This document shows, piece after piece, positions 8,422 to 15,414 of a stretch of DNA of 20,783 nucleotides. Made by a program: the position numbers and the translations under genes. The stretch's first letter is position 1. Every line of letters begins with the position of its first letter. The notes under the pieces were generated by a model. The model searched no databases and was not told the origin of the DNA. It saw nothing but the letters and a program-made list of their open reading frames with translations. This stretch comes from JAXMCI01 sp046349435 (GTDB lineage Bacteria; Pseudomonadota; Alphaproteobacteria; Dongiales; Dongiaceae): positions 1 through 20,783 of the forward strand of contig JAXMCI010000063.1 of the NCBI GenBank assembly GCA_046349435.1. The letters run 5' to 3'.

Positions 8422-8916
8422 TCAGGCTTCGGTCAGCGGCGCGGTCACGCCGTAGTCGCGGTTGGTGTAGATCAGCGGCCCGCCTTCCTGGCCGCGGCCG
8501 GCCAGCACGGTGCCGATCAGGATGACGTGGGTGCCGAAGGCGACCTCGTTGGTCAGCTTGCAGTCGAAGCTGGCGAGCGCGTCGCTCAGCACCGGCGCGC
8601 CGGTGGCGAGCTGATGCCACTCGGCGCAGGCGAAGCGGTCCTCGCGCAGCTCGGCCACCCGGCCGGCGAAGCACTCCGCCACAAGCTTGTGACGTCCGGC
8701 CAGGATGTTGACGCAGAAGCAGCCATTGCCCTGGACGAGCAGCACGACGCCGCTGGTGCTGCGCACGCAGACCAGCACCGAGGGCGGCTCGAGCGAGACC
8801 GAGCACATGGCGCTGACGGTGACCCCGGCCCGGCCCGCCGGGCCGTCGGTGGTGACGACGGTGACGCCGGTCGCCGCGCGCCGCATCATCGCCAGGAAAT
8901 CCTCGACCCCGATCAT
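8422..8916 (-). CDS. Flavin reductase family protein (HpaC-like)
   Basis: A 164-residue single-domain flavin reductase. It opens MIGVEDFLAMMRRAATGVTV, with TVSAMCSVSLEPPSVLVCV (FMN/FAD phosphate-binding region), NGCFCVNIL near the middle and FGTHVILIGTVL toward the C-terminus, as in HpaC and related short-chain reductases. The family reduces FAD or FMN with NAD(P)H and passes it to a separate oxygenase. The oxygenase at 12146-13612 is the only evident partner. It is unusual that the two are not adjacent: they are separated by a gene on the opposite strand and a three-gene block. The aminotransferase follows 50 bases downstream. Confidence 0.88.
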   Translation of the reverse strand: MIGVEDFLAMMRRAATGVTVVTTDGPAGRAGVTVSAMCSVSLEPPSVLVCVRSTSGVVLLVQGNGCFCVNILAGRHKLVAECFAGRVAELREDRFACAEWHQLATGAPVLSDALASFDCKLTNEVAFGTHVILIGTVLAGRGQEGGPLIYTNRDYGVTAPLTEA

Positions 8917-9043
8917 GGCCCGAACCTAGGCTCTCGGCCGGCGGCCGGTCAATCGCCGAGCCCGCGACACGCCCTTGACCGCAGCCCGGCCGGGCGGGCA
9001 TCTAGCAGCATGTCGCTGTCGCCGGCGCGCCCCTGCTCTCCAT

Positions 9044-9117
9044 TGTCATTGCCGGGCTTGACCCGGCAATCCAGGGCTGCCGCACGCTGGATGCCCGGGT
9101 CAAGCCCGGGCATGACA
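9044..9117. repeat. REP-like paired palindrome
   Basis: Two half-units face each other: tgtcattgccgggcttgacc at the left, and at the right the complementary form ending gggtcaagcccgggcatgaca. Each half contains its own short hairpin (ccgggcttgacccgg), and the two pair as a long imperfect stem around about 14 bases of loop (gggctgccgcacgc). The arrangement is the same as at 18657-18737, with diverged sequence. Such TGTCAT...ATGACA elements are common intergenic repeats in alphaproteobacteria. It lies between the divergent flavin reductase and deacylase genes. Apart from it, 8917-9171 shows no clear feature. Confidence 0.85.
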
Positions 9118-9171
9118 GAAGGGGGGCGTGGCCGGCGAGGCGGAATCGGAGCGCTCATCCTGCCCGGCGGC

Positions 9172-10323
9172 ATGAGCGAGAGCCTCGCCATCCTCGACCG
9201 GCTGATCGCCTTCCCGACGGTCAGCCGCGACAGCAACCTCGCGCTGATCGGCTTCGCCCGCGACCGGCTGGCGGCGGCCGGGGCGGCGGTCGAGCTGGTC
9301 GCCAACGCGGCCGGCGACAAGGCCAACCTGCTGGCAATCATCGGGCCGCGCGACAAGCCGGGCATCATCCTCTCCGGCCATAGCGACGTGGTGCCGGTCG
9401 AGGGCCAGGCCTGGTCGAGCGACCCGTTCCGGCTGACCGAGCGGGACGGCCGCCTGCATGGCCGTGGCACGGCCGACATGAAGGGCTTCCTGGCCGCGGC
9501 GCTGGCCGCCGTGGAGCGCGCCCGCGGGCGGACCTTCCGCCATCCGCTGATCCTCTCCTTCAGCCATGACGAGGAGATCGGCTGCATCGGCGTGCGCAGC
9601 CTGCTCGAGGTGCTGCCCGACCGCATCGCCCCGCCGCTCTGCTGCGTGGTCGGCGAGCCGACCGGCTTCGCCGTCATGCTCGGCCACAAGGGCAAGCTCT
9701 CCGGCACGATCGCCTGCCGCGGCCGGGCCGGCCATTCCAGCCTGGCGCCGCATCGCCTCAACGCCATCCACCTCGCCTGCGACATGGTCGGCGAGATCCG
9801 CCGCCTGCAGGACGAGATCGCGGCGACCGGGCGGCGCGATCCCGACTACGACGTGCCCTACACGACGCTGCATGTCGGGCGCATCGCCGGCGGCACCGCG
9901 CTCAACATCGTGCCGGATGCCTGCAGCCTGGAATTCGAGATCCGCCACCTCGCCGCCGACGATCCGGAGGCGCTGCTCGAGCGGCTGCGGGCGCACGGCC
10001 GGGCACTGGCCGGGCACCACCATGCCGGCTTCCCCGAGGCGGCCGTCGAGGTCGCGGCGCGGTCGAGCTATCCCGGCCTCGACACCCCGTCCGACGCCGC
10101 GGTGGTCGACCTCGTCGCCGGGCTGGTCGGCGAGCGGCGTCTCGGCAAGATCGACTTCGGCACCGAGGGCGGGCTGTTCCACCGCCGGCTCGCCGTGCCG
10201 ACGGTGATCTGCGGCCCGGGCAGCATCGGCGTGGCGCACCAGCCCGACGAGCACCTCGCCCCGGCCGACCTCGCCCGCTGCGACGCGATGCTCGACCGGC
10301 TGATCGACCGCATCGCGGCGTAG
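9172..10323 (+). CDS. M20 family metallopeptidase, acetylornithine deacetylase (ArgE)-like
   Basis: A 383-residue M20 zinc hydrolase, starting at ATG 9172 (MSESLAILDRLIAFPTVSRD). Metal and catalytic residues are all visible: H70 and D72 in SGHSDVVP, the bridging D102 in RGTADMKG, the general-base pair E134/E135 in DEEIGCIG, E162 in GEPTG, the lid-domain H188 in GRAGHSS, and H356 in AHQPDE. ArgE-type enzymes release ornithine from N-acetylornithine. Paralogues act on other N-acyl amino acids. The position inside a monooxygenase/RidA/GntR locus, rather than with arginine genes, suggests a catabolic N-acyl amidase role. It runs convergent with the GntR gene, stops 6 bases apart. Confidence 0.9.
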   Translation: MSESLAILDRLIAFPTVSRDSNLALIGFARDRLAAAGAAVELVANAAGDKANLLAIIGPRDKPGIILSGHSDVVPVEGQAWSSDPFRLTERDGRLHGRGTADMKGFLAAALAAVERARGRTFRHPLILSFSHDEEIGCIGVRSLLEVLPDRIAPPLCCVVGEPTGFAVMLGHKGKLSGTIACRGRAGHSSLAPHRLNAIHLACDMVGEIRRLQDEIAATGRRDPDYDVPYTTLHVGRIAGGTALNIVPDACSLEFEIRHLAADDPEALLERLRAHGRALAGHHHAGFPEAAVEVAARSSYPGLDTPSDAAVVDLVAGLVGERRLGKIDFGTEGGLFHRRLAVPTVICGPGSIGVAHQPDEHLAPADLARCDAMLDRLIDRIAA

Positions 10324-10329
10324 CCGCCC

Positions 10330-11010
10330 TCACGCCGGGAACAGGCGGCGGGTGTCGCGGAAGTGGGCGGCGAGGCGCTTCTCGACGAGGTCGGGGTCGT
10401 GGCGGGCGAGCGCGGCGATGACCTCGCGGTAGTTGTTGAAGCTGTCGCGCGGCGTCGGCGGGTGGCGGCGGTAGAACAGGATGTAGAAGCGCCAGGTCAG
10501 GTCGCGCAGATTCTCCAGCGTGCGCACCATGAAGCGGTTGCGCGAGATGGCGGCGACGGCGTGGTGGAACTCCTGGTCGAGGCGCAGCAGCTCGACGAAG
10601 CGCCGCTCGGCGCAGAGCCGCTCGATGTCGTAGCCGCCGACCAGTGCCTCGAGCGCGGCGATCTCCGGCGCGGTGGCGCGCTGGGCGGCGGCGCGCGCCG
10701 CCAGGATCTCGAGCGGGATGCGCACCTCCATGATCTGGTCGAGCTCCGACATGTCGATGCCGGACGCCATGGTGCCGCGATAGGGCAGCACCACGACCAG
10801 CCCCTCGAAGGCGAGCCGCTGCAGCGCCTCGCGGATCGGCGTCCGGCCGGTCCCCAGCTCGGCCATCAGCGCGCGGTCGTCGACGGTGCCGAGCGGCGGG
10901 ATCTCGCCGAGCAGGATCTTCTCCTTGATCCGGCGGTAGGCGCGGCCGGCGAGCGAGCTCTCCGGGCCGCGCCCGGCCTCCTCGGCCGCCGCCGGCGCCG
11001 GCGACCTCAC
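10330..11010 (-). CDS. GntR family regulator with FCD ligand-binding domain
   Basis: A 226-residue regulator. The N-terminal winged helix-turn-helix (about 20-85) has AYRRIKEKILLGEIPPLGTV, the recognition-helix region GTGRTPIREALQRLAFEGLV and the wing VVVLPYRGTMAS. The all-helical FCD domain (about 95-220) has MEVRIPLEILAARAAAQRAT, LDQEFHHAVAAISRN and an end region with HFRDTRRLF; its His/Asp residues typically hold a metal and a carboxylate effector. The start is GTG 11008-11010, overlapping the upstream stop as GTGA, which indicates translational coupling. As the last gene of the HpaB operon it probably autoregulates it in response to a pathway acid. Confidence 0.92.
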   Translation of the reverse strand: MRSPAPAAAEEAGRGPESSLAGRAYRRIKEKILLGEIPPLGTVDDRALMAELGTGRTPIREALQRLAFEGLVVVLPYRGTMASGIDMSELDQIMEVRIPLEILAARAAAQRATAPEIAALEALVGGYDIERLCAERRFVELLRLDQEFHHAVAAISRNRFMVRTLENLRDLTWRFYILFYRRHPPTPRDSFNNYREVIAALARHDPDLVEKRLAAHFRDTRRLFPA

Positions 11011-11684
11011 GGGTCGCCCGGCACGCCGTAGGCCGGCGCGCCGGTGGGATCGATCGCCCGGGCGAGGTAGTCCTGCATCTGCGGCCGGTAGAGCGTCCAG
11101 AGCCGGCGGAGCGCCGGGATCGGCGCGTCGTCCCAGTCGACCCGGAGATCGACCACCGGCCAGGGCTGGCGATCCACCACCGCCAGCCCGACCGAGCGCA
11201 CCGGCCCCTCCTCGCCGCCGGCCGCCAGCCCGGCCTCGACGGCGCGCAGCAGCCGCTCGGCGAGGGGCTCGCCGGCGCAGCCGAGGAAGGCGTCGACCAT
11301 CCGCTGCGGCACGCCCTCGTGGCGGAGCAGGTTGCCGGCGGCCACGCAGCCGGGCCCGGCGGCGACGGCGTGGCGGCCGAGCGTGCGGGCGCCGGAATGG
11401 TGCGCCACCGCGCCGTCGCGATCGACCACGGCGAGCTGGCGGTACTCCGGGAAGCGGCCGGCCTCGATCATCTGGCGCAACGTCGCCGGTGCGCTATAGC
11501 CGCGGCCCAGCAGGTCGAGCCCGAGCAGCGCCAGCCGCGGGTCGGTGACGTTCTGGGTGGCGACGGCGCCGATGCCGGCCCGCGCCCAGCCGCCGCAGCG
11601 GCTGGCCACGCAGATGCTGGACGAGGTCACCACCGTGCCGAAGGCACCGGTCTCCGGGCAGCGGGCGATCAGCGAGAAGGTCAT
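11007..11684 (-). CDS. DUF1028 family protein (Ntn-hydrolase-like fold)
   Basis: A 225-residue protein that opens MTFSLIARCPETGAFGTVVT, with SSSICVASRCGGWARAGIGA, QNVTDPRLALLGLDLL and HHSGARTLG. These are typical of DUF1028 (PF06267), a family placed with N-terminal nucleophile hydrolases. There is no C-terminal peptidoglycan-binding extension, which some members carry. Its ATG overlaps the stop of the RidA-like gene as ATGA, and its own stop overlaps the GntR start, so the three genes are tightly coupled. DUF1028 genes are often found next to RidA-like genes. An amidohydrolase-type role on an amide or lactam intermediate is a reasonable inference but not demonstrated. Confidence 0.88.
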   Translation of the reverse strand: MTFSLIARCPETGAFGTVVTSSSICVASRCGGWARAGIGAVATQNVTDPRLALLGLDLLGRGYSAPATLRQMIEAGRFPEYRQLAVVDRDGAVAHHSGARTLGRHAVAAGPGCVAAGNLLRHEGVPQRMVDAFLGCAGEPLAERLLRAVEAGLAAGGEEGPVRSVGLAVVDRQPWPVVDLRVDWDDAPIPALRRLWTLYRPQMQDYLARAIDPTGAPAYGVPGDP

Positions 11685-12109
11685 CGCGAGGCTCCCGTCT
11701 CCGCCTCGGGGATGACCGCGTCGACGTCGATCTCCATCAGCATCTCTGGCTTCGCCAGGCCGTTGACGATGAGGCCGGTGGAGACGGGGTAGACGCCCTT
11801 CAGCCACCGGCCGACGACGTTGTAGACCGGCTCGCGATAGGCCCGGTCGGTGATGTAGATGGTCACCTTGCAGATGTGCTCGAGCCGGGAGCCGGCCTCC
11901 TCGAGCAGCGTCTTGACGCAGCGCATCGCGGTCTCGGCCTGCGCCGCGGCGTCGCCGACGCCGTGGAAGCTGCCGTCGAGGTCGAAGCCGGTCTGGCCGC
12001 GCATGAAGACGTGGTTGCCGGCGCGCACCACCATGCAGAGGTCGTTGTCGAGCTTCTGCTCGGGATACATCGCGCGGGTGTTGAACTTGCGGAAGCGCTG
12101 ATGGGCCAT
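11681..12109 (-). CDS. RidA/YjgF/UK114 family protein lacking the catalytic arginine
   Basis: A 142-residue chorismate-mutase-like fold protein. The family signature is visible in GNHVFMRGQTGFDLDG, QAETAMRCVKTLLEEAGSRL, VTIYITDRAYREPV and the C-terminal LMEIDVDAVIPE. Canonical RidA enzymes deaminate enamine/imine intermediates using an arginine in a PAR.AV.V..LP segment. Here that segment reads PVSTGLIVNGLA, so Ser110 stands in the Arg position. This places it with the arginine-less Rid subfamilies, which are not expected to have classical imine deaminase activity. The stop overlaps the DUF1028 start by four bases. The HpaB-type gene upstream ends 36 bases away. Confidence 0.9.
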   Translation of the reverse strand: MAHQRFRKFNTRAMYPEQKLDNDLCMVVRAGNHVFMRGQTGFDLDGSFHGVGDAAAQAETAMRCVKTLLEEAGSRLEHICKVTIYITDRAYREPVYNVVGRWLKGVYPVSTGLIVNGLAKPEMLMEIDVDAVIPEAETGASR

Positions 12110-12145
12110 GGCTCGGGTCTCCGGGAGGCAGCGATGTCGAGGGGG

Positions 12146-13612
12146 TCAGGCGCCCTGCATCACCCGCTCCGACAGCCCGGCGGCGCGCCGGGTGAAGCCC
12201 AGCGGCCCCGTGAAGTCGAAGTTGGTGTAGACGGCGTTGAGGTGGGCGAAGGGCGGCGACTGCGCGAACAGCGCGAAGGTCAGCCGGTGGCCGGCATAGT
12301 CGGAGTTGAGCAGGTCGCGGGCGAAGGCCAGCAGCTTGCGCCGGTCCTCGGCGCCCCAGGCCTCGTTGACGCTGTAGAACTTGTCCAGCCAGTACTTCGT
12401 CTCGGGATCGTCGAAGCCGGCGCTGTCGGGAGTGACGCAGATCTGGCCGCCGCAGAGCTCGCGCGCCAGGTGCATCATCGCCGGCAGGCGCGAGACCGCC
12501 TGCACCCGGCCGGTGTAGAGCAGCGACTGGTTGGGCATCAGCAGGCCGCTCGGCGAGGGCTGCGCGGTGGCGATCGCGGCCAGCAGGTGGGCGTTGATCG
12601 TCTCGCGGTAGACGGCGAGCTCGGCCAGCTTCTCGCGCACCGCCTGCTGCTTGTCGAGGCCGGTCTGGCGGGCGTTGAACAGGGCGGCGCCGATCATCAG
12701 GTCGGCGACGTAGAGCAGCCGCAGCGTGTAGGGGAAGGCGCTGTAGCGGTGCAGCGTGCCGCGGATGAAGCTGGCCGCCCGGGTGTGCCGGTAGAACAGC
12801 ACGTCGTCCCACGGGATCGTCACGTCGTCGAACACCAGCAGCGTGTCGACCTCGTCGAAGCGGTTGGCCAGCGGATAGTCGGCCGCCGGGCCGCGGCCGG
12901 CGAAGCCGGTGCGGCAGATGTGCTTCAGGCCGGGCGCGTTCATCGGGCAGATGAAGCCGACGGCATAGTCCGACAGCTTGTCGTCGCCCCAGTTGGCGAT
13001 GGTCGGCTTGACGAAGGCCTGGTTGGCGTAGGCCGCGGCCGTCTCGTACTTGGCGCCGCGCACGACGATGCCGGCGTCGGTCTCCCGCACGACATGCAGC
13101 AGCATGTCGGGGTCCTGCTCCTGCGGCCGGCGCGAGCGGTCGCCCTTGGGATCGGTGTTGGCCGAGACGTGGAAGACGTCGTCGCGCAGCACCTTCTGGA
13201 TGTGGTTGCCGATGTTGGCGCTGAAGCGCGGATCGACCTCGGCGAGCACGTCGCGCCCGTCATAGAGCGACCAGAGCTCGCCCACCGTCTCGTCGCCGAC
13301 CCGGGTGACGACGCCGCCGATGTCCTTGAAGACGGTGTCCACCGCCCGCCACTTGGCGTGCCAGTCGGCCTGCGATTCCGGCAGCTTGTAGCCGATGCAG
13401 TTGCGCTCGGCGCCGGCCTCGGCGCCGGCCTGGTAGGACATGACGTCGCGCAGCGCCGGCTCGTGCGCCAGGTCGTAGATCCGGGCGCGGACGTCGACGA
13501 TCGGCCGGAAGGCGGGGTGGCGGGTGACGTCGGCAATGCGCTCGCCGTTCATCCAGACCTGGCGGCCGTCGCGCAGCGACTCCCGATATTGCTCGCCGGT
13601 ACGCAGGGCCAT
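12146..13612 (-). CDS. FADH2-dependent aromatic monooxygenase, HpaB/PvcC family
   Basis: A 488-residue oxygenase component. The start ATG 13610-13612 (MALRTGEQYRESLRDGRQVW) has GGGGAGG seven bases upstream. Family features include VTRHPAFRPIVDVRARIYDL, ANTDPKGDRSRRPQEQDPD, VVRGAKYETAAAYANQAFV, NRFDEVDTLLVFDDVTIPW, then LPAMMHLARELCGGQICVTP. HpaB-type enzymes ortho-hydroxylate phenols with reduced FAD from a separate reductase. Relatives act on 4-hydroxyphenylacetate, chlorophenols, pyrrole-2-carboxylate and biosynthetic substrates. Without homoprotocatechuate-pathway genes nearby, 4-hydroxyphenylacetate is unlikely to be the substrate. It is the first gene of an operon with RidA-like, DUF1028 and GntR genes. 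Confidence 0.92.
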   Translation of the reverse strand: MALRTGEQYRESLRDGRQVWMNGERIADVTRHPAFRPIVDVRARIYDLAHEPALRDVMSYQAGAEAGAERNCIGYKLPESQADWHAKWRAVDTVFKDIGGVVTRVGDETVGELWSLYDGRDVLAEVDPRFSANIGNHIQKVLRDDVFHVSANTDPKGDRSRRPQEQDPDMLLHVVRETDAGIVVRGAKYETAAAYANQAFVKPTIANWGDDKLSDYAVGFICPMNAPGLKHICRTGFAGRGPAADYPLANRFDEVDTLLVFDDVTIPWDDVLFYRHTRAASFIRGTLHRYSAFPYTLRLLYVADLMIGAALFNARQTGLDKQQAVREKLAELAVYRETINAHLLAAIATAQPSPSGLLMPNQSLLYTGRVQAVSRLPAMMHLARELCGGQICVTPDSAGFDDPETKYWLDKFYSVNEAWGAEDRRKLLAFARDLLNSDYAGHRLTFALFAQSPPFAHLNAVYTNFDFTGPLGFTRRAAGLSERVMQGA

Positions 13613-13633
13613 CGGCCGCCTCCCCGAGTGACT

Positions 13634-13671
13634 GATATATCTTTCTTACGAGAGCTGATGGATTGGTGCAA
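13634..13671 (-). promoter_or_regulatory. Candidate promoter and GATATATC palindrome upstream of the HpaB operon
   Basis: Reading the minus strand, TTGCAC (13666-13671) and TAAGAA (13643-13648) are separated by 17 bases, a plausible but weak sigma70 pair. Directly downstream, the perfect palindrome GATATATC (13634-13641) lies at the expected transcription start, a place where a GntR/FCD repressor could bind. The A/T-rich patch stands out in an otherwise GC-rich divergent intergenic region (13613-13771) shared with the lipid kinase gene. No operator logo was computed, so this is suggestive only. Confidence 0.35.
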
Positions 13672-13771
13672 CGCCATTCCGGGCGCCCGGCGCCATTGAC
13701 GATGCGGCAGCGCCGGCCCAGCTAGGGTCGGCAGGGCGCCGACGTCGCGCGCCCCGAGATCGGGGACCATC

Positions 13772-14686
13772 GTGGACCGAGAGCAGCCGGCCCCAACGCC
13801 CGCGGAGGCACCGCGCCGGATCCTCTTCATCGCCAACCCGTACAGCCGCAACGGCGGCGCCGTGCCGGCCGAGGTCCTCGACCCGCTGGCGCGCACCGGC
13901 GCCGAGATCGTCCGCCCGCGGCTCGCCAGCGCGGTCGAGATCTCGCCCGCCATCGAGGCGCATGCCGGCACGGTCGACGCCGTCGTGGTCGCCGGCGGCG
14001 ACGGCACGATGAACGCGGCGGCGACGGGGCTGATGCGCGCCGGCCTGCCGCTCGGCATCCTGCCGGCCGGCACGGCCAACGACCTCGCCCGCACGCTCGG
14101 CCTGCCGCTCGATCCCCGGCAGGCGGCGGAGGTCATCGCCGCCGGCCACCTCCGGCGGATCGACGTCGGCGAGGTGAACGGGCATCCCTTCTTCAACGTC
14201 GCCAGCCTCGGGCTCAGCGCCGAGCTGGCGCACCGGCTGAGCCGCGAGGCGAAGCGGCGCTGGGGCCGCCTCAGCTATGCCGGCACGGCGCTCTCGGTGC
14301 TGCTGCGGGCCCGGCCGTTCAGCGCCACCATCATCGGCCGCCACGGGACGGTCCGGGTCAAGACGCTGCAGATCGCGGTCGGCAACGGCCGCTACTACGG
14401 CGGCGGCATGGCGGTCGAGGAGAACGCGGCGATCGACGACCGCCATCTCGACCTCTACTCGCTCGAGCTGAAGCGGGTCTGGAAGCTGCTGCTGATGCTG
14501 CGCGCCTTCCGCACCGGGCGGCACGGGCTGTGGCAAGAGGTCCGCACGGCGCGGGCCACCGCCTTCGAGATCGAGACGCGGCGGCCGCGCCCGATCAACA
14601 CCGACGGCGAGCTGGTGACCTTCACCCCTGCCCTGTTCCGCGTCCTGCCGGCCGCGATCCGGGTGTTCGTGCCGCCCCCGCGCTGA
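13772..14686 (+). CDS. Diacylglycerol kinase-catalytic-domain lipid kinase (YegS/BmrU-like)
   Basis: A 304-residue protein from GTG 13772-13774, with GGGGA about eight bases upstream. The catalytic domain has RRILFIANPYSRNGG at 15-29, the nucleotide-binding loop AGGDGTMNAA with GGDGT at 75-79, and LPAGTANDLARTLGLP near 98-113. The C-terminal beta-rich domain includes GNGRYYGGGMAVEENAAIDD and NTDGELV. Such cytosolic, membrane-associated kinases phosphorylate diacylglycerol, phosphatidylglycerol, sphingosine-like lipids or related alcohols with ATP. Substrate identity cannot be read from the sequence. It is divergent from the HpaB operon and convergent with the exoD remnant, stops 8 bases apart. 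Confidence 0.9.
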   Translation: MDREQPAPTPAEAPRRILFIANPYSRNGGAVPAEVLDPLARTGAEIVRPRLASAVEISPAIEAHAGTVDAVVVAGGDGTMNAAATGLMRAGLPLGILPAGTANDLARTLGLPLDPRQAAEVIAAGHLRRIDVGEVNGHPFFNVASLGLSAELAHRLSREAKRRWGRLSYAGTALSVLLRARPFSATIIGRHGTVRVKTLQIAVGNGRYYGGGMAVEENAAIDDRHLDLYSLELKRVWKLLLMLRAFRTGRHGLWQEVRTARATAFEIETRRPRPINTDGELVTFTPALFRVLPAAIRVFVPPPR

Positions 14687-14694
14687 TCGGCGGG

Positions 14695-15367
14695 CTAGGG
14701 CAGCAGCGCGAGCGCCAGCTCCAGCATCGCCGCGCCGGCGAAGAGCAGCAGCCCGGTCCAGGCGAGCGCCACGACGCTGATCCCCAGGCCGCAGAGGATG
14801 GCGACGCCGTCGCGGGCCATCAGCCCGAGCGCGATGACGATCAGGGCCACCGCCGGCACTGCATTGCCGAACGGGATCGGCAGGGTGATGACCAGCGCTA
14901 CGGCGAGCACGGGCAGCGCCAGCAGGATCCGCGCCCGGCGGCCGGTCAGCGCGCTCATCCGCTGCTCGCGCAGCACCGCCTCGGCATGGCCGACCCAGGG
15001 AGCGCCCCGGCGATCGCGGCCTGCAGGGTCCGGCTCGGCGCCGGGCGGCGCCGGATCGCCTCGGGCAGCCAGAGCCGGCTGGCGCCGGCCAGACCCGCAG
15101 CGACAGCAGGGCCAGCAGGGTGCCGAGCACCATGCCGAGCGGGCCGGGCACGGGAATCAGCGTCGGCAGGGTCAGCAGCAGGACGGCGAGGCCGAGGCCC
15201 TCGGGCCCCAGCCGGTCGACCACGGCGCCGACCGAGCCCGGCGGCCGGCGCAGCCCGCGCCCGAGATCCCCGCAAGGTGCGGGTGATCGGCCCGTGCCGC
15301 CTGCCCGGCGCGGCCGCGGAAACCAGCTGCGGACGCGCCGCGCGAGATCGCCCTTGTGCCACCCCAC
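14695..15367 (-). pseudogene. exoD: ExoD-like membrane protein, frameshifted
   Basis: ExoD-family homology is split over frames. The N-terminal part has AVVDRLGPEGLGLAVLLLTL and LIPVPGPLGMVLGTLLALLS. The C-terminal part is intact from MSALTGRRARILLALPVLAV through PIPFGNAVPAVALIVIALGL to TAG 14695-14697. One break lies near 15,000, where PWVGHAEAVLREQR falls out of frame and restoring a single base (ccctgg context) would heal it. At least one more lies near 15,080 and another near 15,260. The start is uncertain: GTG 15365-15367 or an ACG at 15379 behind GAGGAG. The family is linked to exopolysaccharide synthesis and membrane integrity. Total span fits a normal length of about 220 residues, so this could be sequence error rather than decay. 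Confidence 0.75.
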
Positions 15368-15414
15368 TGAACTGGCCGTGGCGCCGCTCCTCGTCAAGGG
15401 ATCGGGCCGCGGTC

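Noticed and set aside
5797..8455. Long plus-strand open frames opposite the transporter and aminotransferase
   Set aside because: Low-complexity antisense frames caused by high GC at third codon positions.
8372..9001. N-terminal extension of the aminotransferase frame
   Set aside because: It crosses the flavin reductase gene in another frame and has no homology; MTNPLEHLYAPRA is a typical start.
8527..9171. N-terminal extension of the M20 deacylase frame
   Set aside because: The added residues are antisense to the flavin reductase and contain the REP element; M20 homology begins at the ATG at 9172.
11876..13699. 607-codon plus-strand frame opposite the HpaB-type gene
   Set aside because: Antisense shadow; the minus strand carries full HpaB-family homology with a good ribosome binding site.
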